A stretch of DNA of 64,000 bases from Streptosporangiaceae bacterium NEAU-GS5. Lineage in GTDB: Bacteria; Actinomycetota; Actinomycetes; Streptosporangiales; Streptosporangiaceae. The stretch covers positions 1-64,000 of the forward strand of contig JAGFNW010000026.1 of NCBI GenBank assembly GCA_017592665.1, read 5' to 3'. Position 1 is the stretch's first letter, and every line of letters begins with the position of its first letter. The translations under genes were made by a program, and so were the position numbers. Below, in pieces: positions 8,333 through 16,600 of the stretch. The notes beneath the pieces were generated by a model. That model saw only the letters and a program-made list of their open reading frames with translations, did not search any database and was not told the DNA's origin.

Positions 8333-8352
8333 GTCAATTGCCATCAATTGCG
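8333..8352. promoter_or_regulatory. Candidate operator: TCAATTGC direct repeat with 10-bp period
   Basis: Two copies of TCAATTGC occur exactly one helical turn apart (palindromic cores CAATTG at 8335-8340 and 8345-8350). They lie in the divergent region between the sgcJ-like gene and unbL. CAATTG is rare in this GC-rich DNA, so a spaced pair is notable. No binding protein can be assigned. Confidence 0.35.
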
Positions 8353-8471
8353 AGCGATGTGCGCACTCCCGAAGAAGCATCTCCTCGTGGGGGCGAGCAT
8401 TCTGAACGTTGACCCGGCGAGGCCCGCCGAGGCCCCGCGAGCTTGAAGGCCTGGCGAGAGAGGACACGATC

Positions 8472-9461
8472 ATGCCGACGACTCTTGGCTCGATCCGCAG
8501 GCGCGTGCTGACGCCCCAGCTTGCCGAGGTCACCTTCGCCAAGCGGGGGTTCCCCGGCGCCGACTCGCCGGCCGCCTCGCGGCTCGAGGCCATTCCCCAG
8601 TCGGTCATCTGCGGCTTCGAGTGGGGCATCGACGCCCGCTCCCAGTGGGAGGTGGAGCGCCGCCTCGACCTGGTCGAGCCCGAGTTCCGCGGCTTCGCCT
8701 ACGAGGGGGCGACCATGGCCTGCACCGTACTCGACGCGATGGCCGGCGGACGCGGCACGAAGACCCGCGAGCTGATCCTCGGCCCGGCCCAGCCGCACGT
8801 GTTCCTCGCCTACATCGGCATCGGCTTCGCCATGGCGCGGCTGCCGCGCCCGCTGTGGAAGAAGGTCGTCCCCGACCTCACCGGGTCCGCCTACTATCCC
8901 GCGATGACCTGGTTCGCGGTCGACGGATTCGGCTTCGACCGCGCGTATTTCGAGACCAGGCGCTGGGTGGACGAGCAGCGGGTGCCGCGCGCGTACCCGT
9001 GGGAGGGCTCGCCCGACTACTTCCTGCGCGCCGTCGACCAGGGCATCGGCCGGGCGCTGTGGTTCATTCACGGCGCCCGCCCGCAGGGCGTCGCCGCGGC
9101 GGTGGCGCGATTCGCCGCGCACCGGGCCGCCGACCTGTGGTCGGGCGTGGGGCTCGCGGCCGCCTTCGCCGGCGGCAGTGACGCCGAAGGGCTGGCCATG
9201 CTGCGCCGTGAGGCCGGGCCGTTCTTGCCGGAGCTGGCGCAGGGCGTGGTCTTCGCGGTCAAGGGGAGGGACTTCGCGGGCTTCATGCCGGCGCACACCG
9301 AGGCGGCCGGCGTGATCCTGGCGGGAATGTCGGTCGAGTCGGCGGTCGAGCTGGCGGACGGCACCGCGGTCACGCCGGGCGCCGCGGCCGACGTGCCGGA
9401 CTACGAGGTGTGGCGGCGCCGCGTGCAGGCCCACTTCGCCCCGGTCGAGGAGCACCGGTGA
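8472..9461 (+). CDS. unbL: UnbL-type DUF1702 enediyne biosynthesis protein, copy 1 (329 aa)
   Basis: DUF1702 proteins are products of unbL genes, part of the conserved five-gene enediyne warhead cassette (unbL, unbV, unbU, pksE, tebC); their biochemical role is unresolved. The protein starts MPTTLGSIRRRVLTP and has the family segments FRGFAYEGATMA, the FLAYIGIGFAMARLP strand and YFLRAVDQGIGRALWF. It has no signal peptide or obvious nucleotide-binding site. A 230-base gap with a hairpin at 9541-9565 separates it from the second copy, so it is probably transcribed separately. Confidence 0.9.
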   Translation: MPTTLGSIRRRVLTPQLAEVTFAKRGFPGADSPAASRLEAIPQSVICGFEWGIDARSQWEVERRLDLVEPEFRGFAYEGATMACTVLDAMAGGRGTKTRELILGPAQPHVFLAYIGIGFAMARLPRPLWKKVVPDLTGSAYYPAMTWFAVDGFGFDRAYFETRRWVDEQRVPRAYPWEGSPDYFLRAVDQGIGRALWFIHGARPQGVAAAVARFAAHRAADLWSGVGLAAAFAGGSDAEGLAMLRREAGPFLPELAQGVVFAVKGRDFAGFMPAHTEAAGVILAGMSVESAVELADGTAVTPGAAADVPDYEVWRRRVQAHFAPVEEHR

Positions 9462-9540
9462 GTTGATCCGTCGCCGGTTCACCCCGAAATCGTCAAAATC
9501 ATCAAGATTTGCCGAAATCGCTGAATCGTTGAATCACCGA

Positions 9541-9565
9541 GCGGGTCACGACCTCCGTGGCCCGC
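9541..9565 (+). terminator. Hairpin between the two unbL genes
   Basis: GCGGGTCAC (9541-9549) pairs with GTGGCCCGC (9557-9565) with one G-T pair and a 7-base loop. It lies 80 bases after the first unbL stop. Downstream sequence is unusually AT-rich for the window, and TCCGGA occurs at 9584 and 9604. This fits a new promoter for the second unbL and the operon that follows. Confidence 0.55.
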
Positions 9566-9704
9566 CGCTTTCGGCTGCCATTTTCCGGATATTACGCGAA
9601 ATGTCCGGAGTGAGCATTTTTGAAGTGGAGCGTCATAGTCCTCATCTGTAGATTCCTGATGAACCCCCAGCACACACGCTATCTGGACGAGGGTGGGCGG
9701 TAAG

Positions 9705-10679
9705 TTGTCGAATTCCTTGCGGGCTCTCAGGCGGCGAATCCTGACCCCCAATGTATCCGCCACAAGTATGGCGACGCGCGGTTTTCACGTAAAAAATCAG
9801 GAGAGTCGCGAATTACTGGAAAGGGTCGGCCGGACCTTTCTCCAGGGCTACGCGTACGCCGCCGAGGCGCGCGTGCCGGCCGACGCCGAGCGCGGCCTCG
9901 AGACCGTCCCCACCCGCTTCCGCGGATTCGCGTACGAGGGCGCCGCGATGGCCTTCAGCGTCATCGACACCTCCCCGCTGCCCGGCAAGGGCCGCTTCGA
10001 GCGGTTCCTCCAGGGCCGTGGCGACGCGCACATCTATATGGCGTACGTCGGCGTCGGCTGGGCCATGGCCCGGCTGCCGCGCTTCACCTGGCGCCGCGTC
10101 GTCGCGCCCGACTTCCTGCTGCGCTGGCTCGTCCTCGACGGGTACGGCTTCCACCAGGCGTACTTCCAGACCGACCGCTACGTCCACGGCCAGCACCACG
10201 AGAACGACTTCCCGTGGCCGGCCGGCGACTTCGGCGCCTATCGCGCGCGGGCCATCGACCAGGGCATCGGGCGGGCCATGTGGTTCGTCGCCGGCACCGA
10301 CGTCGACGTGCTGATCAGCATGTTCGAGAAGTTCCCGCAGGCCCGGCGCGCCGACCTGTTCTCCGGCGCCGGTCTCGCCGCCACGTACGCGGGCGGCGCG
10401 ACCGAGGAGGAGCTGCGCTCCTTCTGGAAGCAGGCCGGGCCGTACCGGCCGCAGGTCGCGCAGGGGAGCGCTTTCGCGGCCGAGGCGCGCAGCAAGGCGG
10501 GGCTCATCGTGCCGCACGTCGAGCTTGCCACGGACATCTTCTGCGGCATGACGCCCACGGAGGCCGCCATGGTCAACGCGGAGTCACTGCCCGAACTGAT
10601 CGACCAGCCAGACCTGCCGGCCTACGAGGTGTGGCGGCAGCGCATCGCGGACCGATTCGCATCGCTTGGGAGGAACTGA
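9705..10679 (+). CDS. unbL: UnbL-type DUF1702 enediyne biosynthesis protein, copy 2 (324 aa)
   Basis: This is the second DUF1702 protein and the likely first gene of the main core operon. Its segments match copy 1 in order: RRRILTP, FRGFAYEGAAMAF, YMAYVGVGWAMARLP, RAIDQGIGRAMWF, YEVWRQRI. The start is a judgement. TTG at 9705 makes the N-terminus line up residue for residue with MPTTLGSIRRRVLTP of copy 1 and places GGGTGGGCGG just upstream; GTG at 9693 is the alternative and adds four residues. It ends 3 bases before unbV. The copies are clearly diverged, so this is not a very recent duplication. Confidence 0.88.
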   Translation: MSNSLRALRRRILTPNVSATSMATRGFHVKNQESRELLERVGRTFLQGYAYAAEARVPADAERGLETVPTRFRGFAYEGAAMAFSVIDTSPLPGKGRFERFLQGRGDAHIYMAYVGVGWAMARLPRFTWRRVVAPDFLLRWLVLDGYGFHQAYFQTDRYVHGQHHENDFPWPAGDFGAYRARAIDQGIGRAMWFVAGTDVDVLISMFEKFPQARRADLFSGAGLAATYAGGATEEELRSFWKQAGPYRPQVAQGSAFAAEARSKAGLIVPHVELATDIFCGMTPTEAAMVNAESLPELIDQPDLPAYEVWRQRIADRFASLGRN

Positions 10680-10682
10680 CCC

Positions 10683-12617
10683 GTGTCAGCACAAGGTGGC
10701 CGGATCACCCGGCAACTGCCAGGCATCCTCGCCCTGGCCGCGTTGATCGTCGTCTATTTCGTGGTGCGCCTGCCCACGCACAGCGCCGCGGAACTGCAGA
10801 AGATGGCGTCCCGCTACAGCTTCGAGCCGATGTCGGTGCAGATGCCCGGCGGCTACAAGCAGCAGACCGTACGCCAGGTCAACCAGGACTATCAGCACAT
10901 CGACGCCTGGATCTCCTCCGTGGGCTCCGGGATCTCGCTGAACGACCTGGACGGCGACGGCCTGTCCAACGACCTCTGCACCACCGACCCGCGCATCGAC
11001 CAGGTCGTGGTCGCCCCCGCGCCGACCGGCACGACGCCGCGCTACGCGTCGTTCGCGCTCAACCCGGGCGCGCTGCCGATGAACGGCGTGATGGCGCCCA
11101 TGGGCTGCCTGCCGGCCGACCTCAACGAGGACGGGCGGATGGACCTGCTGGTCTACTACTGGGGCCGCACCCCGATCGCGTTCATCCAGAAGGCGACCCC
11201 GCCCGGGACGAAGCTGGAAGCGGCCTGCTTCCAGCCCACCGAGATGGTGCCCGGCGTCGACTCCGTCGGCGGCGTCTACCACGGCCCGCAGTGGAACACC
11301 AACGCGGTCGCGTTCGACGACTTCGACGGTGACGGCCACGAAGACCTGTTCATCGGCAACTACTTCCCGGACGGCCCGGTCCTCGACCCGTCGGTCAGCG
11401 GCGGCGTCGTGATGGACGACTCGCTGTCCCACGCCTTCAACGGCGGCACCGACCACTTCTTCCGCTGGACCGCGTCCGGCTGGCAGGAACTCGACGACGT
11501 GCTTCCCACCGACGTCTCCAAGGGCTGGGAGCTCGCCGCGGCCGCCACCGACCTGGACGGCGACCAGCTGCCCGAGCTCTACCTCGCCAACGACTTCGGC
11601 CCGGACCGGATGCTGCACAACGTGTCCACCCCCGGGAAGATCCGCTTCGACATGGTCGAGAGCGGCCGCAGCCCCATCACCCCGCGGTCGAAGCTCATGG
11701 GCATCGACTCGTTCAAGGGCATGGGCATCGACTACGGCGACCTCAACGGCGACGGCGTGTTCGACATGTTCGTCAGCAACATCACCACGAGCTTCGGCAT
11801 CCAGGAGAGCAACTTCGCCTGGATGAGCACGGTCAAGGACCTGCCCTCGGCCCGCGCCTGGCTGGACGGCGGCCACACGCCGTGGCGTGACGACAGCGCC
11901 GGCCTCGGCCTCGCCTGGTCCGGCTGGGGCTGGGACACCAAGATCGACGACTTCGACAACAGCGGCACGCCCGCCATCGTGCAGACCACCGGGTTCGTGA
12001 AGGGCGACGTCAACCGCTGGCCGCAGCTCCAGGAAGAGGCGACCGCCAACGACGTCGTCACCCACAACCCGTGGTGGTGGCCGAACGTCCAGCCCGGCGA
12101 CGACATCGCCGGCAGCCAGACCCTGCACTTCTACGCCAAGGACGACCAGGGCCGCTACGCCGACGTGGCCGGCGACCTGGGCCTGGCCGTGCCGGTGCCG
12201 ACCCGCGGCATCGCGACCGGCGACGTGGACGGCGACGGCCGGCTCGACTTCGCGGTCGCCCGCCAGTGGGACGCCCCGGTCTTCTACCACAACGTGACCC
12301 CCGGCCAGGGCTCCTTCCTCAACCTGCAGCTCACGCACGCGCCCGCCACGGGCGCGACGAAGGGTTCGCCGGCCGTGGACGCGCAGGTGTGCGTCACCAT
12401 GCCGGACGGCAGCACCAAGATCGCGCGAGTGGACGGCGGCAGCGGCCACTCGGGCAAGCGCAGCAACGACGTGCACATCGGCCTCGGCTCCGTCACGGGC
12501 GCGGTCCAGGTGCACCTGCGCTGGCGTGACAGGACCGGCCAGGTGCACGAGCAGGACCTGCGGCTCACGCCCGGACGGCACGCGCTCCAACTCGACGCTC
12601 AGGCCAAGGAGGCATAA
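10683..12617 (+). CDS. unbV: UnbV-type enediyne protein with FG-GAP/VCBS repeats and ASPIC/UnbV domain (644 aa)
   Basis: An N-terminal signal anchor (about residues 12-29, ILALAALIVVYFVVRL) places the bulk outside the membrane. The body is a predicted beta-propeller with repeated Asp-rich calcium-type loops: LNDLDGDGLSND, FDDFDGDGHEDLF, LNGDGVFDMF and DVDGDGRLDFA. The C-terminal about 130 residues carry the ASPIC/UnbV domain (DVHIGLGS followed by the VHLRW strand). UnbV is one of the conserved warhead-cassette proteins of unknown chemistry. The GTG start lies 3 bases after unbL and 6 bases separate it from unbU, so it is co-transcribed with both. Confidence 0.92.
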   Translation: MSAQGGRITRQLPGILALAALIVVYFVVRLPTHSAAELQKMASRYSFEPMSVQMPGGYKQQTVRQVNQDYQHIDAWISSVGSGISLNDLDGDGLSNDLCTTDPRIDQVVVAPAPTGTTPRYASFALNPGALPMNGVMAPMGCLPADLNEDGRMDLLVYYWGRTPIAFIQKATPPGTKLEAACFQPTEMVPGVDSVGGVYHGPQWNTNAVAFDDFDGDGHEDLFIGNYFPDGPVLDPSVSGGVVMDDSLSHAFNGGTDHFFRWTASGWQELDDVLPTDVSKGWELAAAATDLDGDQLPELYLANDFGPDRMLHNVSTPGKIRFDMVESGRSPITPRSKLMGIDSFKGMGIDYGDLNGDGVFDMFVSNITTSFGIQESNFAWMSTVKDLPSARAWLDGGHTPWRDDSAGLGLAWSGWGWDTKIDDFDNSGTPAIVQTTGFVKGDVNRWPQLQEEATANDVVTHNPWWWPNVQPGDDIAGSQTLHFYAKDDQGRYADVAGDLGLAVPVPTRGIATGDVDGDGRLDFAVARQWDAPVFYHNVTPGQGSFLNLQLTHAPATGATKGSPAVDAQVCVTMPDGSTKIARVDGGSGHSGKRSNDVHIGLGSVTGAVQVHLRWRDRTGQVHEQDLRLTPGRHALQLDAQAKEA

Positions 12618-12623
12618 CCCGCC

Positions 12624-13646
12624 ATGACCACGCAGACAGTGACCCTGACGCAGGCCCCCGGCGCGCCGCGGCACGATCCCAAGGTCGTGATGGCGCTCCA
12701 GCGGTTCGCCATGTCGATCACGGTCTTCAACATCCTCGGATACACCGTCCTGGGCTTCGAGCAGCCGTGGCTGTGGCCGTTCTTCGCGCTGGCGGCCGGC
12801 TACACCACCGAGATCGTGCTGGAGATCATCGGCGCCAAGGTCGAAGGGCGCGCGCCGCGCTACCGGGGCGGCGGATTCAAGGGGCTGATGGAGTTCCTCC
12901 TGCCCGCGCACATCACGAGCCTCGCCTTCCAGATGCTCATCTACGTCAACGACCGCGTCTGGGTCATGATCTTCGGCGTGATGCTCTCGGTCGGAGCCAA
13001 GTGGATCCTCCGCGCGCCGGTCAAGGGCAAGCTGCGGCACTTCATGAACCCGTCGAACCTCGGTATCGCCTCGGTGCTGCTGTTGTTCGGCTGGGTCAGC
13101 ATCGCGCCGCCGTACCACTTCACCGAGTGGGTGACCGGTCCCATCGACTGGCTGATCCCGCTCGGCATCCTGATGGCCGGCTCCATGCTCAACGCCAAGC
13201 TCACCAACCGGATGCCGCTGATCATGGCGTGGCTGATCGGCTTCGCGCTGCAGGCGATCATCCGCCACTTCCTGCTCGGCACCTCTGTCCAGGCCGGGCT
13301 GGCGATGATGACGGGCACGGCGTTCATCCTGTTCAGCAACTACATGATCACCGACCCTGGCACCAGCCCGTCCAAGCCGTGGGCGCAGGTCGCCTTCGGC
13401 GGTGGTGTGGCCGCGGTCTACGGCCTGCTCACGGGCATGAGCATCGCGTACGCCATCTTCTTCGCGACCGCGCTCGTCTGCCTCATCCGCGGCGGCTTCC
13501 TGTGGGCCCTGCACTTCGTGGACAAGGCCCGCGCCGAGCGTGAGGCGGCCGAGCGGGACGCGCGGCGCGCCGAGGCCGAGCTGGTCGACTCGGTCGAACT
13601 GGCGCCTCTGGACGGCAACGCGCCCAGAAAGGCCGTGCCCGCATGA
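12624..13646 (+). CDS. unbU: UnbU-type enediyne membrane protein, RnfD-like (340 aa)
   Basis: This is a polytopic membrane protein with about eight hydrophobic helices. The fold resembles the RnfD/NqrB family; UnbU proteins are the membrane member of the conserved enediyne cassette and may take part in redox chemistry or export. The family-type segments FMNPSNLGIAS and FSNYMITDPGTSPSKPWAQ are present; the latter resembles the region of RnfD that carries covalent flavin (TDPxTSP context). A charged helix (KARAEREAAERDARRAEAE) ends the protein. Its stop overlaps the pksE start by 4 bases, so the two are translationally coupled. Confidence 0.9.
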   Translation: MTTQTVTLTQAPGAPRHDPKVVMALQRFAMSITVFNILGYTVLGFEQPWLWPFFALAAGYTTEIVLEIIGAKVEGRAPRYRGGGFKGLMEFLLPAHITSLAFQMLIYVNDRVWVMIFGVMLSVGAKWILRAPVKGKLRHFMNPSNLGIASVLLLFGWVSIAPPYHFTEWVTGPIDWLIPLGILMAGSMLNAKLTNRMPLIMAWLIGFALQAIIRHFLLGTSVQAGLAMMTGTAFILFSNYMITDPGTSPSKPWAQVAFGGGVAAVYGLLTGMSIAYAIFFATALVCLIRGGFLWALHFVDKARAEREAAERDARRAEAELVDSVELAPLDGNAPRKAVPA

Positions 13647-16600
13647 CCGAGCCGTCGCGAGATTCAGGACGGGTGGCGATCGTCGGGATGGCGTGCCGCT
13701 ATCCCGACGCCGCCTCGCCCGGCGAGTTGTGGGAGAACGCGGTCGCCGGGCGGCGCGCCTTCCGGCGGCTGCCGGACCAGCGCATGCGCCTGGCCGACTA
13801 CTGGGACGGCGACCCGGCCGCCCCGGACCGCTTCTACGCGCGCAACGCCGCCGTCATCGAGGGGTACGACTTCGACCGGGTCGGCTTCCGGATCGCCGGC
13901 AGCACGTACCGGTCCACCGACCTCACCCACTGGCTGGCGCTCGACGTCGCCGCGCAGGCCCTCGCCGACGCGGGGTTCCCGCTCGGCGACGGGCTGCCGC
14001 GCGAGCGCACGGGCGTCGTCGTCGGCAACACGCTGACCGGCGAGTTCGCGCGTGCCAACCTGATGCGGCTGCGCTGGCCGTACGTGCGACGGGTGGTCGG
14101 AGCGGCGCTCGGCGCGCAGGGCTGGGACGACGACAAGCTGGCCGAGTTCCTCGGGGATCTGGAGACGGTCTACAAGGAGCCGTTCCCGCCGATCGACGAG
14201 GACACCTTGGCCGGCGGCCTGGCCAACACGATCGCCGGCCGGATCTGCAACTACTTCGACCTCAAGGGCGGCGGTTTCACGGTCGACGGCGCGTGCTCCT
14301 CGTCGCTGCTTTCCGTGATCACCGCCTGCCGCTCCCTGGGCGAGGGCGAGCTCGACGTCGCCGTCGCGGGCGGCGTCGACCTCTCGATCGATCCGTTCGA
14401 GATCATCGGCTTCGCCAAGACGGGGGCGCTGGCGCGCGGCGAGATGCGTGTGTACGACCGCGGCTCGAACGGCTTCTGGCCGGGCGAGGGGTGCGGCATG
14501 GTCGTGCTCATGCGCGAGGCGGACGCCCTCGCCGCGCGCCGCCGCATCTACGCGACGGTGGCCGGATGGGGCGTCTCGTCCGACGGCAAGGGCGGCATCA
14601 CGCGGCCCGAGGTCGACGGCTATCGGCTCGCCCTGCGCCGCGCGTACGAGCGGGCCGGCTTCGGCATCGAGACCATCGGCCTGTTCGAGGGCCACGGCAC
14701 CGGCACCGAGGTCGGCGACAAGACCGAGCTCACCGCGTTGTCCCAGGCCCGCCTGGCGGCCGCGGCGACGGGGCCGGCCGGCCCCGCGGCCATCGGATCG
14801 ATCAAGGGCATGATCGGCCACACCAAGGCGGCGGCCGGCGTGGCCGGGCTGATCAAGGCGACGATGGCGGTCCACGAAGAGGTCCTGCCGCCCGCGATCG
14901 GCTGCGTGGACCAGCACGCGATCCTGACCGAGGACGGCGCGCCGCTGCGCGCGCTGCGCAAGGCCGAGGCGTGGCCGGCGGGGACACCTGTCCGCGCGGC
15001 GGTCACGGCCATGGGCTTCGGCGGCATCAACACGCACATCGTGCTCGACCGCGCCGCTCCGCGGCGGCGGCCGACGCTCGACAGCCGCACCCGGCAGCTG
15101 GCCGCCTCCGCGCAGGACGTGGAACTGCTGGTCTGCGACGGGGCGTCGCCCGCCGAGCTCCGCGAACGGCTGTCCGCTCTCGCGGATCACGTCGCCACGA
15201 TCTCGTACGCCCAGCTGGCGGATCTGGCCACGCGGCTCCAGGGCGAGCTGCGCGACCTGCCGTATCGGGCGGCGGCCGTGGTGTCCTCGCCCGAGGACGC
15301 CGAGCGGCGGTTCCGCCGCCTGGTGGAAGCGCTCGACGCGGGGGAGACCCGCGTGTTCGACGGACGCACGTTCCTCGGGCACGCCGCCCGGCCCGGCCGC
15401 ATCGGCTACCTGTTCCCCGGACAAGGGTCCGGCCAGGGGACGAGCGGTGGCGCGCTGCGCCGCCGGCTGACCGAGGTCGACGAGGTGTACACGGCGGCCG
15501 CCCTGCCCACCTCGGGCGACATGGTCGCCACGGCCGTGGCCCAGCCGCGGATCGTCACCGGATCGATGGCCGGTCTGCGGGCCATGTCCGCGCTCGGCCT
15601 GGACGCGGTGGTCGCGGTCGGGCACAGCCTCGGCGAGATCTCCGCCCTGCACTGGGCCGGAGTGCTCGACGAGCGGAGCCTGCTGCACGTCGCGGCCGTA
15701 CGCGGCCAGACCATGGCCGAGCACAGCGCCTCGGGCACCATGGCCGGCGTGTCGGCCCCGCCGGAGACCGTGGCCGAGCTGGTCACGGGCCTGCCCGTGG
15801 TCATCGCCGGATACAACGGGCCCGGCCAGACGGTCATCGCGGGCACGGTCGAGGCGATCGAGGAGGCCGGCCGGCGGGCCGAGGGCGCGGGTGTGAGCTG
15901 GATCCGGCTGCGGGTCTCGCACGCCTTCCACTCGCCGCTGGTGGCGCCTGCCGCGGACGTGTTCCGCGGCCGGCTGGCGGACGTCGAGTTCGGCCCGGTC
16001 GGGCAGAAGATCGTGTCCACGGTCACCGGCGACGAGCTGCCCGGCGACACCGACGTGCCCGGGCTGCTGCGCCGCCAGATCACCGAGCCGGTGCTGTTCG
16101 CGCAGGCCGTGACCAGGGCCGCCAAGGACGTCGACCTGTTCGTCGAGGTCGGCCCCGGCCGCGTGCTCAGCGGCCTGGCCGCCCAGATCGGCGACGTGCC
16201 CTCGGTCGCGCTGGACACCGACGGCGAATCCCTGGCGGGGCTGCTGGGAGTGGCGGCGGCGGGTTTCGTCGTCGGCGCGCCCGTACGGCTGGCCGCGCTG
16301 TTCCACGACCGCCTGACCCGGCCGTTGCCCGACAGCGCAGGTCCTTTCTTCGCCAGCCCATGCGAGCAGGCCCCCGACCTCACGGTGGCGACGATCCATC
16401 GGGAGATCGCGGCCGAGCAGGTGGCGACGACCGCCGGGTCGGAGGAGGCGACGGTCGACGTGCTGCGCCGCCTGGCGGCCGAGCGCGCCGAACTCCCGCT
16501 GGAGCTCGTGCGGGACGACAGCCGTCTCCTCGACGACCTGCACCTCAGTTCGATCACGGTGGGCCAGATCCTCAATCAGGCCACCCGCGAACTGGGCGTG

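Noticed and set aside
10686-13514. 942-residue open frame antisense to unbV and unbU
   Set aside because: GC-rich shadow of real genes on the other strand; composition is Arg/Asp/Gly/His-rich without any domain.
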